A DNA stretch of 64,000 bases from an uncultured Prevotellaceae bacterium (GTDB taxonomy: Bacteria > Bacteroidota > Bacteroidia > Bacteroidales > Bacteroidaceae): positions 1-64,000 of the forward strand of contig CAMVKN010000002.1 in assembly GCA_947168045.1 (NCBI GenBank), written 5' to 3'. How positions within the stretch are numbered: the first letter of the stretch is position 1; every line of letters begins with the position of its first letter. A program made the position numbers and the translations under genes. The notes below the pieces were generated by a model. It was not told where the DNA came from. It did not search any database and worked only from the letters and a program-made list of their open reading frames with translations. Positions 50,404-59,326 of the stretch are shown here, piece by piece.

Positions 50404-51978
50404 ATGAATTATCCTATTGGTGTACAAGATTTCGAGACGCTACGCAAGGGCGGATTCGTTTATGTAGACAAGAGCGCTCTCATCTACAAGCTGACGCGCG
50501 GCCACATCTATTTTCTCGGCCGTCCACGGCGGTTCGGCAAGAGCCTGCTGGTGAGCACGCTGAAATACTACTTCCAGGGCAGGAAAGACCTATTCGAGGG
50601 ACTGAAGATTGCGGAGCTGGAGAACGAGTGGCAGCAATACCCCGTGCTGCACTTCGACTTCAACAGCATCTCGCAGCCGGGTGCACTGCAGGAGTACATC
50701 GCACTGTCGTTAGAAAAATGGGAAAAGGAGTACCCCTCAGACCAAAAGCCACAGAGTCTGGCCCTGCGTTTCCGCTGGCTCTTAGAAGCAGCCCACCGGA
50801 AAACGGGTCGGCAGGTGGTGGTGCTCATCGACGAGTACGACAAGCCGCTGCTCGACCTCCTTGAGACGGGCAATCCTGACGACGAGAAGCTGCTGCAGCA
50901 GAACCGCGACTTCCTGAAGGACTTCTTCTCTGTGTTCAAGGCCGCCGACGAGCACCTGCGCTTCGTGCTGCTCACGGGCATCACCAAGTTTTCGCAGGTG
51001 TCGATGTTCAGCGGATTTAACCAGCCCGACGACATATCATATAGTAGCCGCTTCGACACACTTTTGGGTATCACCGAGGAAGAGCTGCACACGGTGTTTG
51101 CCGAATCCATAGAGGAGCTGGCCGACTACCAGGGCATCACCGTGGAGCAGGCCAAGGCATGGCTGAAGGACAGATACGACGGCTACCACTTCAGCGACCG
51201 GCTCACCGACATCTACAACCCCTTCAGCATTCTAAACGCCTTTGCAAACAACAGACTCGACAGCTACTGGTTCAGCTCAGGCACTCCCTCGCTTCTCATG
51301 CGCCTGCTGGCCAACACCAATGAGGACGTGATGAGATACACCGGACAGTATTTCGACAGGCAGACCTTTATCGACTACAAGGCCGACGCAGCCACGCCCC
51401 TGCCAATAATATTCCAGAGCGGATACCTCACCATCAAGGCCGTGGACAAGGAATTCAACACCTATCTGCTTGATTTCCCAAACCGCGAGGTACGTGAGGG
51501 CCTTGTCACGCTGCTGACAAGCAACTATGTGCAGCCAAAGGAGAACACGAAATCATGGGTGGTGAAGATGGTAAAAGCCCTACGTACCGCCGACCTCGAC
51601 CAGGTGCGGCGCCTGTTCACCTCGTTCTTGGCCGATACGCCCTATAGCATGCGACCGAAGAAGGACCAGAAGGACCGCGAGCTGTACTTCCACTACACCT
51701 TCTACCTACTCATGCGCCTCATCTCCTGCTACACGGTTTACACGGAGAAGCAGCTCTCCGAAGGCCGTGCCGACTGCATCGTGGAGACGCCGCAGTATGT
51801 CTACATCTTCGAGTTCAAGCTCGACGGCACTGCTCAGGAGGCACTGGCACAGATTCATGACCGCGGCTACGTCCGCAGCTACGAGGCTGACCCGCGCCGG
51901 AAATTCCTTGTCGGTGTGTCTTTCAGTAGCAAGACAGGCACCACCGAGGAGTGGCAAGTGGAGAAACTGCCGACCTAA
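50404..51978 (+). CDS. AAA-ATPase-like protein with PD-(D/E)XK nuclease domain (DUF1703)
   Basis: A 524-residue protein. The N-terminal AAA-ATPase-like domain begins YPIGVQDFETLRKGGFVYVD and has FLGRPRRFGKSLLVSTL (P-loop) and VVVLIDEYDKPLLD (Walker B). The C-terminal DUF1703 domain ends with YIFEFKLDGTAQEALAQI, where ExK is the nuclease motif. The frame opens at 50362, but family members start MNYPIG. Prevotella-type genomes carry many copies. A role in defence or mobile-element biology is plausible but unproven. Confidence 0.9.
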   Translation: MNYPIGVQDFETLRKGGFVYVDKSALIYKLTRGHIYFLGRPRRFGKSLLVSTLKYYFQGRKDLFEGLKIAELENEWQQYPVLHFDFNSISQPGALQEYIALSLEKWEKEYPSDQKPQSLALRFRWLLEAAHRKTGRQVVVLIDEYDKPLLDLLETGNPDDEKLLQQNRDFLKDFFSVFKAADEHLRFVLLTGITKFSQVSMFSGFNQPDDISYSSRFDTLLGITEEELHTVFAESIEELADYQGITVEQAKAWLKDRYDGYHFSDRLTDIYNPFSILNAFANNRLDSYWFSSGTPSLLMRLLANTNEDVMRYTGQYFDRQTFIDYKADAATPLPIIFQSGYLTIKAVDKEFNTYLLDFPNREVREGLVTLLTSNYVQPKENTKSWVVKMVKALRTADLDQVRRLFTSFLADTPYSMRPKKDQKDRELYFHYTFYLLMRLISCYTVYTEKQLSEGRADCIVETPQYVYIFEFKLDGTAQEALAQIHDRGYVRSYEADPRRKFLVGVSFSSKTGTTEEWQVEKLPT

Positions 51979-52084
51979 AGCATTTTTGGATAATCATTAA
52001 TTCAACGTTCTGAAGTAAACAAATAGAACGCAGAGATAATGAGAACGTTGGTTATTACTAAGTTCGCATAGGAATGGCAAGCCA

Positions 52085-54922
52085 TTATTTCTTTGGTTTA
52101 ATGTTCAGCTTATAGATGGCCGAGAACATCAGATAGCGTGGTATACAGTTGTTCCAGGTCTCAGTCCTGCCCTGCGCGTTCACGCTATACTGCTTGCTGG
52201 AGAGTTGGTGCAGCAGGTCGAAGGCGGTCAGCTTCAGGGTGAGCTTATCTTTAAATAATGTACGCGCGAGCTGAGCGTTCCACACCAGGTCGTCGGTGTT
52301 CATCATGTCGCTGCTGTAGCCGCGCCGGCTATACATGCGTATGTCGGTGCCTAACGACAGCTTCACCCACGGTATGACGTAGCGCAACAGACCGCCATAG
52401 TTGTAGTCGAAGGCCGAGATGCGCTCGAAGTTCTGGCGCTTGCTCGTAGACGAGCGCCAGCTTATCTCGCCGCTAACGCCGATGGTGAGTTTGTCCTTCT
52501 GGTATTCCAGCCCCAGCTTGTCATGGAGGGTCCAGTTGTTGACGGTGCTCTTCAAGGATGCGGGCTGTTGCGACTGGGTCGCAACATACTGGATGTCAAA
52601 GTCGACGCTGTGCGTATAGCCGGCATCGAAGCGCTGCTGCAGGGTGAGCAGCTTCTTCTTGTCCAGGGGACGCTCGTAGCTGGTGCCCACGCTACAGTTC
52701 CAGTTGCCGTTGATGTTGTCGTTCTGGTAGGTGTAGGCACCCGTGGCCTGGTTGTAGGTGGTGCGTGTGCCCCAAGCGTTCTGTGTCAGGCTGACATCGG
52801 TCCAGAGACGGACAAAGCGGCGCGTGGAGTCGTTGTTGAAGGCAAAGGCAACGTTGAGCCTATGGTCGATGCGCGCCTTCAGGTCAGGGTTGTTTATCCA
52901 AGTGACAAGGGGGTTGGTGGTGTCGTCATTGGGGATGAGGCTGGTCAGTTCAGGGCGAGTGATGTTGGAATGATAGCTAAGGTTCTGCAGCCCGTGCTTG
53001 TTGCCCCAGCGATACCAGGTGAACAGAGGCGAGAAATTGGTATAGTTACGCCGGGCGACGGTGTCGATGCCATGACCGATGTAGTGAACACGCTCATCGC
53101 TGTTGCCAATGGGCAGTTGCAGCGACACATACTCATTGTCAGTCGAGTGACGGATGTCCAGTCCGCCTGAGTAGCCGTGGGTCATGTGCATCTGCGTGTC
53201 GCTGTTGTGAGCATCGAGCACCGTGGCAAGGGCATCGCGGCTGGAAGGCAGCCAACTGATTTGCTGACGGTCGTTCACAGCATCTTGCAGCCAGTCCAGG
53301 CGGTAGTTCAGATTGTGGCTCTTGTCCATGGTTTGTGTGTAAGTCACATAGGGCTGCACATACCATCTGTTGAGCAACTGCAGCGTATAGGTGGCCATTG
53401 CCTGATAGTTGTAGCTGTGGCCGTGGGCATCGGCGTAGTAGTGTCGCAGCTCGTCGCTGCCTGCCTGTGCATAGTAGGTATGTCCCAGGCTAAAGTTCTC
53501 AATAGGTTTCCGGTTTGCGTAGTTGGCAGAAAAGCTTAAGTGGAAAGCATCGCCCCAGTCAAACTTGTGGTAATAGTTCAGACTGCCTGTCAGGTTCAGC
53601 TGCCGATATTTGTTCAGCCCGTCGTTCAGCGTGCGGTTGATGAGCGTGCTACGCAGGGTGCTGTCCTGGCTGCCGGTGCTGCGGTCGCCATTCGAGTAGT
53701 TCATGTTGATGTAGCTCCACAGCGTGAAAGGCTTCTTCATCTGAAACCAGCTATTGGCCCGGAAGCTGAAGTCCTTCTGACGGTTCCACGACTCTGAGCC
53801 GCCCATGATGTTGCCGTCGGTGGCAAAGCGCTCCGTGGCCGTGCGGCTCCAGTTGTCGGCGTCGCTCCAGTTGAGCGTGGCGTCAAATTCCTCTTCCCAG
53901 TTCTTGTCTTTGTCCTCAGTCTCCAAATGCAGTCCCGTCTGTTTGGTCGACATCAGTCCCTGCGGCATGTCGCTGGGCCGCCAGTCACCTTCACTGCCGG
54001 GGGTGCGGTTCTCGTTCACGTTGTTCAGGTTGGCGAAGACCGATGCACGCGTGTGGTCATCGTAGTAGAGACCGAAGAAACGGGCCAGATAGCGCGAGTC
54101 GGTGCCGGCACCCGTCTCCACGTTGCCCAGGTAGCCGCGGTTGTACTCCCGTTTCAACTGCACATCCATCACATAGTCCTTCTGCGACACGTCATGGCCC
54201 ACGAGCTGGCTCTCCTTCGTACTCTTGTCATAGACCTTCAGTTCCTTCACGGTATAATATGGCAGGTTATCGAGCATCACCTTGTTCTGTCCCTTGAAGA
54301 AGTCCTTGCCGTTCAGCGTCAGGTAGTCCACCTTCTTGCCATTGATGTAGATGTCGCCGTTCTCCTTCAGCTCGGCGCCCGGCATCTGTCGGATGAGTCC
54401 GTCGAGCATCGAGCCTTCAGGCAGGTTGAACGCCGAGGCGTTATATACCAGGGTGTCGCCACGATAGGCCAGCTTCACCTTGGTCCCCCTGACCACCACG
54501 CCTTCTATGCCCACCTCCTGATAGATGTCATCCTGTCGCTGTTTCTTCTTCATCAGCAGGCGCGGCAGCTCAAAGTAGCTGTTGCGGGCTATATGGCGCA
54601 ACGCGTAGTTCATGGTGACATCCTCATAGCCGTCAGCCGTGGCCTTGACGATGAAGTCAGCCTGGCGCGCCGGCACCTTGAACTCATAGTAGCTTGAGGT
54701 GCTCCACGTCCAGCACGTCATCGTGTCGACGACGGCTGAGTCAGCGGCCTGCATCAGCGTGACAAATGCCTTCACCTTCGCCTTCGTGAACGAGTCGTAG
54801 ACCTCGCCGTAAAGCTGTATTGTGCGTTCCTTCTTCTTCGGCTTTGCTTGCAAGGAATCAGTCTGAGCCGTCATGGCAAACGAGAGTATCAGACTTACAG
54901 TCAACAGAAACAATCTTTTCAT
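52085..54922 (-). CDS. TonB-dependent-receptor-like outer membrane barrel with carboxypeptidase-like domain
   Basis: About 945 residues. A signal peptide (RLFLLTVSLILSFAMTAQ), a carboxypeptidase-regulatory-like beta domain (IQLYGEVYDSFTKAKVKAFV, 35-115), a plug-like region (EGSMLDGLIRQMPGAELKEN, GDIYINGKKVDYLTLNGKDF), then a long barrel. This outer-membrane-barrel class is common in Bacteroidetes and often lacks a SusD partner, as here. The frame extends 12 codons further, but MKRLFLL at 54922 gives the signal peptide. Substrate unknown. Confidence 0.87.
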   Translation of the reverse strand: MKRLFLLTVSLILSFAMTAQTDSLQAKPKKKERTIQLYGEVYDSFTKAKVKAFVTLMQAADSAVVDTMTCWTWSTSSYYEFKVPARQADFIVKATADGYEDVTMNYALRHIARNSYFELPRLLMKKKQRQDDIYQEVGIEGVVVRGTKVKLAYRGDTLVYNASAFNLPEGSMLDGLIRQMPGAELKENGDIYINGKKVDYLTLNGKDFFKGQNKVMLDNLPYYTVKELKVYDKSTKESQLVGHDVSQKDYVMDVQLKREYNRGYLGNVETGAGTDSRYLARFFGLYYDDHTRASVFANLNNVNENRTPGSEGDWRPSDMPQGLMSTKQTGLHLETEDKDKNWEEEFDATLNWSDADNWSRTATERFATDGNIMGGSESWNRQKDFSFRANSWFQMKKPFTLWSYINMNYSNGDRSTGSQDSTLRSTLINRTLNDGLNKYRQLNLTGSLNYYHKFDWGDAFHLSFSANYANRKPIENFSLGHTYYAQAGSDELRHYYADAHGHSYNYQAMATYTLQLLNRWYVQPYVTYTQTMDKSHNLNYRLDWLQDAVNDRQQISWLPSSRDALATVLDAHNSDTQMHMTHGYSGGLDIRHSTDNEYVSLQLPIGNSDERVHYIGHGIDTVARRNYTNFSPLFTWYRWGNKHGLQNLSYHSNITRPELTSLIPNDDTTNPLVTWINNPDLKARIDHRLNVAFAFNNDSTRRFVRLWTDVSLTQNAWGTRTTYNQATGAYTYQNDNINGNWNCSVGTSYERPLDKKKLLTLQQRFDAGYTHSVDFDIQYVATQSQQPASLKSTVNNWTLHDKLGLEYQKDKLTIGVSGEISWRSSTSKRQNFERISAFDYNYGGLLRYVIPWVKLSLGTDIRMYSRRGYSSDMMNTDDLVWNAQLARTLFKDKLTLKLTAFDLLHQLSSKQYSVNAQGRTETWNNCIPRYLMFSAIYKLNIKPKK

Positions 54923-54927
54923 GGCTG

Positions 54928-54959
54928 CAAAAGTACAAAAACCCATGGAAAGAGCCAAA
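54928..54959 (-). promoter_or_regulatory. Promoter for the outer membrane barrel gene
   Basis: Minus strand TTTG at 54956-54959, 20 bases, TACTTTTG at 54928-54935. The -7 box ends 5 bases before the ATG at 54922, so the mRNA is close to leaderless. Confidence 0.8.
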
Positions 54960-55059
54960 CAAAGAAAGGATTACTTTTTGTTTAGCGCTCAATTTTTTTT
55001 GTATTTGTAATCATGACGCAAACATGCTTCGTCTCGACAAAAAAAAGAAATGAATTTCT

Positions 55060-55090
55060 TTTGTGTTGCACTCCGCTTTATATAACTTTG
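55060..55090 (+). promoter_or_regulatory. Promoter for the GH98 gene
   Basis: TTTG at 55060-55063, 19 bases, TAACTTTG at 55083-55090; leader of about 50 bases. Confidence 0.86.
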
Positions 55091-55147
55091 CAACAGAAAA
55101 ACGATTGTCACGACATATCCCAGGCTAAATCTGAAAACATATAAGCA

Positions 55148-58100
55148 ATGAAAAAAAACATTTATCTTATCCTCCTGACGTGCCTGTTGCTAATGGCAGG
55201 CCAGCACGCATCGGCCCAGCAGCGCCGCCCCATTGACAACCGTCACCCGCTGTGGCTTGTACACATTGACGTGTGGAACTCAGCCGACCCGCAGAAAATC
55301 ATCGACCTCATCCCACAGGACGTGAAGCCATTCGTCTGCATGAACCTGAGTCTCTCATGCCAGTATGACACGCTGACGAACATGTATCGCATGCCCCGCA
55401 ATGCCGTGCGCACCTACAAGTCGTGGGCCACGGTGTGCCAGCAGAACGGCCTGTGGTTCACCTGCCAGCCTGCCAGCGGCGGACACACCCATATTCAGGA
55501 CAACGACCTGGAGACCTTCGAGTATTTCTTCAAGACCTATCCCAACTTTCTGGGCTGGAACTATGCCGAGCAGTTCTGGGGCTTCGGCGACCCTGGCGAT
55601 GAAGGCTCCATGACAACGTCCTCACGATGGGCCCTGTTTGCCAACCTGGTTGAGATGTCGCACCGCTACGGTGGCTTCCTCACCGTCAGCTGGTGTGGCG
55701 GTGTCTATCACTTCAACACCGACCCCATTGCCGAGTTGAAACTCGAGCCGCGCTTCCTGGAAGCCTGCAAGAAGTATCCCGAGGCCATCCTCTTCCTCTA
55801 CAAATACACCCATGCCAGCAGCTTCTACAACAACGAGAGCGTCTGCTGGGGGCCCTTTGTCAGCGGTCTGACGACCAACTACGGCGTGCGCTACGACAAC
55901 TGCGGATGGAACGACACCATGGCAAAAGTGGTAGGCAAGGACAAGTGCAAGTACCCCGGTGCCGCCGGCATCGCCACGGTGATGGAGCAGACCTGCGTCA
56001 ACGGCGGTGCCGTGTGGGACGGTCCGGAGCTGATATGGACCGAAGACTTCCAGAACCTGAGCGACTCGCAGGTGGACGGCTATACGCGCCGCAACTGGGG
56101 CACGTTCCCCAACTTCAAGGGCATCTGGATTGACATGTGGCGCCGCATCACCGACGGCACGATGTACATCCCCTCACGGCAGGAGGTGGTGGAGAAGACC
56201 AAGGTGGTCATCGTCCACGACACCAATGACGACTTCCGCGTGTGGGACAACCTCTACAACGGGCTCTATCTCCAGCAGGACCCGGCCAACCAGAAGAAGG
56301 AAGGTGCATGGAACTATGGACAGTGGCAGAACAACCTGTGCTACTTCAAGTCAACAGGCCGCTACGGTGCCATCCCCATGGTGACGGGCCTCTATGATGA
56401 TGCCGCCAAGGCCATCCCCGTGCAGGTGAAGAAGTCAGCGTACAAGAATCGCTGGGGCACTGAGGTTGATGAGAAATCGAAGAAGGTGACCGAGTTCAAC
56501 AGCCTCTATCCCGAGGTGTCCAAGGGCGACCTCTACGTCAACCGCTACCGCAACCAGCTCGTCACCTACACACCTTACACCTACCTGAATGGGAAGAAGA
56601 CGGCCGAGGGCGCCATCCCCCTGCAGTATAACACCTGCGACACGCTGAAGCTGACCTACGGCAAGCTGTCCAGCGGCATCATCCGCGAATACGCCGACCA
56701 CATCGATTTCTACCTGAACAACTATCGCAACGACACCCTCACTCAGCAGACGGACAAGATTATCATCACCGGCGTGACCGCAGAGCCCACCTGCAAGCTG
56801 ACCAAGCCAGCCACGGGGGCATCGAGCCATAACGCCAGCATCAGCAGCAAGGTGTATGATGCCGAGGGCCACACCTTCTCGCTCAACATCAGACACTTAG
56901 GTCCCGCCATCATCCGCGTCGACTGCTCCGGTGCTGCCACCGACCGTCTGACCGACGTGCTGCCTGCCGAGGCGCTGGAACAGCCCCTGCAACCCCAGCC
57001 CTACAATGGCCCCATCATCATCGAGGCAGAGAACATGGACCGCAAGAGCGCTAACTGCAAGCTGACCCATAGCGGATGGTGGGCACAGGAGCTTAACGAC
57101 TTTGCGGGAATGGGCTTCATTGAGACCCAGGCCTCAACAGGCTGTGCCTTGCGCCATCAGCTAAAGCTGGCCGAGGGCGGCGACTATCGCATCATCGTGC
57201 GCTATTGCAACAGCAGCAAGGCTGGCAAAATGAAGGCCACGGTGAACGGAACGGCGCAGGACATGGACATCCAGAAGGTGGGCATGAGTGACTGGCAGGA
57301 GGCCATCGTCACGGCCACGCTGAAGGCGGGCACCAACACGCTGATACTGCAGAACACGAATGCCATCAAGATGTATATCGACCAGGTGACCTACGAACCC
57401 GTGGACACCAAGCCTGAGAAGTTTGCCGTCACCATCCGTCAGGCTGACAATGGCCGCGTCGTGGCCGATGTGGACTCAGCCGCCGCTGGCGAGACAGTCC
57501 ACCTGACCATCATCCCCGACGAAGGCTACGGCCTCAAGTCGCTGAAGGTGGTCAACTCAGTCTATTTCACCCAGGGCAAGACCATCGCCTTTGACAAGGA
57601 TGCCACCGACGTGACCTTCACGATGCATGACGACAACATGACCATCCAGCCGCTGTTCTACGACAAGAGTGGTGTCTACGAGCTGGACTTCACCAATGTG
57701 GCCAGTGGAACGCTGCCCGTAGGCTGGCGCACCACCGATGGCTCTGACGTGCGCAACTATCCCTCGCAGAACAGCAGCGGTCCACGCACCTTTGCCGGGC
57801 TGACGGGCTATCAGGGCAAGGCGCTCTACTGGCGCAACACCAGCGCCGAGTATGGCCGCCTGGCTGACTATCGGCTGACGCTGAACCCAGGCGACTACGA
57901 GCTGACCTTCGCCATGGCCGCATGGAAGGGAGCACCGACCTACCAGGTGAATATCCTGAAGAGCAACGGCACCGTCCTCAAGTCGTCGTCCACCTTTACT
58001 GCCGCTCCCAACATCAACGGCAACTCAGCGGGCAATATCTCGAGCGCCGTGCGCCGTACGCTGAACTTCGAGGTGCCAACCCAGGGTAACTACATCATCC

Positions 58101-58324
58101 AGTTCAAGGACAAGACCTCAGCTGGTGGTTTCCATGAGTTCCTGCTGGCCGAATGTCGGCTGAGAGACCTCAGCCTCTTCACTGGCATCAGCACCGTCGA
58201 TGCCACCGCCACACTGCCGATGGGCATCTACAGCCCCTCAGGCATGCGCCGCCAGTCGCTGCAGCGCGGCATGAACATCATCGTTGGTGCCGACGGCAAG
58301 ACCAGAAAGGTGATGGTGAAGTAA
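55148..58324 (+). CDS. Secreted GH98-family glycosidase with CBM-like domains
   Basis: A 1058-residue secreted enzyme. After a signal peptide (YLILLTCLLLMAGQHASAQ), the catalytic domain (about 28-360) matches GH98: HPLWLVHIDVWNSADPQKII, FTCQPASGGHTHIQDND, and FLGWNYAEQFWGF with a candidate catalytic Glu. A GH98 C-terminal domain follows (to about 610), then a CBM6/35-like domain starting IIIEAENMDRKSA, an InlB-repeat-like segment (about 757-840), a further beta domain, and a type IX-like tail (YSPSGMRRQSL, then GMNIIVGADGKTRKVMVK). GH98 enzymes cut endo-beta-galactosyl linkages of blood-group glycans or xylan; which applies is not resolvable here. Confidence 0.88.
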   Translation: MKKNIYLILLTCLLLMAGQHASAQQRRPIDNRHPLWLVHIDVWNSADPQKIIDLIPQDVKPFVCMNLSLSCQYDTLTNMYRMPRNAVRTYKSWATVCQQNGLWFTCQPASGGHTHIQDNDLETFEYFFKTYPNFLGWNYAEQFWGFGDPGDEGSMTTSSRWALFANLVEMSHRYGGFLTVSWCGGVYHFNTDPIAELKLEPRFLEACKKYPEAILFLYKYTHASSFYNNESVCWGPFVSGLTTNYGVRYDNCGWNDTMAKVVGKDKCKYPGAAGIATVMEQTCVNGGAVWDGPELIWTEDFQNLSDSQVDGYTRRNWGTFPNFKGIWIDMWRRITDGTMYIPSRQEVVEKTKVVIVHDTNDDFRVWDNLYNGLYLQQDPANQKKEGAWNYGQWQNNLCYFKSTGRYGAIPMVTGLYDDAAKAIPVQVKKSAYKNRWGTEVDEKSKKVTEFNSLYPEVSKGDLYVNRYRNQLVTYTPYTYLNGKKTAEGAIPLQYNTCDTLKLTYGKLSSGIIREYADHIDFYLNNYRNDTLTQQTDKIIITGVTAEPTCKLTKPATGASSHNASISSKVYDAEGHTFSLNIRHLGPAIIRVDCSGAATDRLTDVLPAEALEQPLQPQPYNGPIIIEAENMDRKSANCKLTHSGWWAQELNDFAGMGFIETQASTGCALRHQLKLAEGGDYRIIVRYCNSSKAGKMKATVNGTAQDMDIQKVGMSDWQEAIVTATLKAGTNTLILQNTNAIKMYIDQVTYEPVDTKPEKFAVTIRQADNGRVVADVDSAAAGETVHLTIIPDEGYGLKSLKVVNSVYFTQGKTIAFDKDATDVTFTMHDDNMTIQPLFYDKSGVYELDFTNVASGTLPVGWRTTDGSDVRNYPSQNSSGPRTFAGLTGYQGKALYWRNTSAEYGRLADYRLTLNPGDYELTFAMAAWKGAPTYQVNILKSNGTVLKSSSTFTAAPNINGNSAGNISSAVRRTLNFEVPTQGNYIIQFKDKTSAGGFHEFLLAECRLRDLSLFTGISTVDATATLPMGIYSPSGMRRQSLQRGMNIIVGADGKTRKVMVK

Positions 58325-58520
58325 GCAGGCCACACATGGTGCGGTCAAGTGATTGCCAAGTCTCACGCGCGCGCACACAAGGAAAATTTGATTTAGGGTG
58401 TCAGGGTGACAGAACCCCTTTGTATAAAGGGGCTGCACCCTGTTTTTGAGGGTGACAAGGGTGACAGGAGGGTGACAGGCCGCAGTGTGTGTGTGACTGG
58501 TCTACTTATGAAATGATCTG

Positions 58521-58641
58521 CATGAGATACCGAACTATCCACATGAGATACCGAACTATCCACATGAGATACCGAATTATCTCCATGAGATACGGAATTA
58601 TCTGCATGAGATACGGAATTATCTGCATGAGATACTGGAAA
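58521..58641. repeat. 21-bp tandem repeat array, CATGAGATAC type
   Basis: Units begin CATGAGATAC at 58521, 58542, 58563, 58584, 58605 and 58626, exactly 21 apart, the last partial. Drift runs from CATGAGATACCGAACTATCC to CATGAGATACGGAATTATCT. The reverse complement contains CATGCAGATAATTCCG, matching CATGGAGATAATTTCG of the array at 9566. Confidence 0.93.
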
Positions 58642-58650
58642 AAGTGATGG

Positions 58651-58688
58651 AGTTAGCCTCAAATTCTCTCGAGAATTTGAGGCTAACT
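58651..58688. repeat. Perfect palindrome with 18-bp arms
   Basis: AGTTAGCCTCAAATTCTC at 58651-58668 and its exact complement at 58671-58688, separated by TC. It lies 10 bases after the 21-bp array and has no T-run. Confidence 0.85.
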
Positions 58689-59059
58689 CGGCTCCAGCCT
58701 CTTGCCACTAACGTCCTTCAGTCCGCCTGCGCTTTCTACAGCACCGTAAAGTGTGGTAAAAAAAACGTCAACAACGAGGTTAAGCAGAACCGAAAAGTTT
58801 GCTGTGCCCGCAAACACCTGTCACCCTCCTGTCACCCTTGTCACCCTCCAAAACAGGGTGCATCCCCAGTGTTTATCGGTATTCTGTCACCCTGACACCC
58901 TAAAACAAAAAAAAATCCATGTATGGAAACACTTCTGCAGCCACGACCAGATGAGTACTGCCTTCACCCACCTAAGTCTCAGGCGAACGACCTTCGAGCA
59001 GTTCATCATCTTTCTTTTTACCTTCCATGGCGTTTCTATTTATTGGTTCAACTATAAAC

Positions 59060-59089
59060 ACAGAAAATGCGCAGACATTGTCTACGCAT
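59060..59089 (-). terminator. Terminator of the 39-codon gene
   Basis: On the minus strand ATGCGTAGA pairs with TCTGCGCAT (one G-U) around a short loop, followed by TTTTCTG. It lies 9 bases past the stop codon. Confidence 0.7.
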
Positions 59090-59097
59090 CAGCAGGC

Positions 59098-59217
59098 CTA
59101 CCACAGCCCCATCACTCCATAGAAACGTCTGCGCATAACGCGCATACGCTCTTGCCGAGTGATCATTATTTGGCTCGCTTTATCTTCGAGGTGGTAGTTC
59201 GCTGATGTAAGAGCCAT
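59098..59217 (-). CDS. Small unknown protein, 39 residues
   Basis: Reads MALTSANYHLEDKASQIMIT, then RQERMRVMRRRFYGVMGLW and TAG. The C-terminal half is basic and aromatic. It has a consensus promoter (59238-59269) giving a leader of about 14 bases, and a terminator 9 bases past the stop, so it is a complete self-contained gene. I do not recognise the family. It lies next to nuclease copy 2 and shares the promoter cassette of the small RNA units; it could be an antitoxin, toxin or leader peptide. Confidence 0.55.
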   Translation of the reverse strand: MALTSANYHLEDKASQIMITRQERMRVMRRRFYGVMGLW

Positions 59218-59237
59218 ACCTTGTTACAGGCACGCTG

Positions 59238-59269
59238 CAAAGATACAAACAAAAGATAGAACGGCCAAA
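59238..59269 (-). promoter_or_regulatory. Promoter of the 39-codon gene
   Basis: Minus strand TTTG at 59266-59269, 20 bases, TATCTTTG at 59238-59245, then GCAGCGTG. About 45 bases here match the small RNA 2 promoter region at 59995-60037. Confidence 0.85.
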
Positions 59270-59309
59270 TTTTTTGGCAGGAAAACGCATTAGTACGCAA
59301 AAATTATCG

Positions 59310-59317
59310 TACCTTTG
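59310..59317 (+). promoter_or_regulatory. -7 element for nuclease copy 2
   Basis: TACCTTTG, 9 bases before the ATG at 59327; no TTTG at the -33 position. Confidence 0.6.
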
Positions 59318-59326
59318 CATTCCGTT

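Larger units (their letters stand above)
58392..58904. mobile_element. 513-bp element bounded by 88-bp imperfect inverted repeats
   Basis: The arms 58392-58479 and 58817-58904 begin and end with near-exact complements (TTTAGGGTGTCAGGGTGACA at the left edge; GAGGGTGACAAGGGTGACAG and GAGGGTGACAGG at the inner end), differing around a variable middle of about 20 bases. Inside lie a 21-bp array and an 18-bp-arm palindrome. No transposase frame and no clear target duplication. A CG-alternating run precedes it at 58366. It could be a MITE-like insertion or a regulatory repeat structure. The gap 58325-59097 holds nothing else. Confidence 0.6.

Noticed and set aside
58753..59205. Plus-strand 150-codon frame
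   Set aside because: It crosses the right inverted repeat of the 513-bp element and lies antisense to the 39-codon gene; no promoter and no protein-like pattern.
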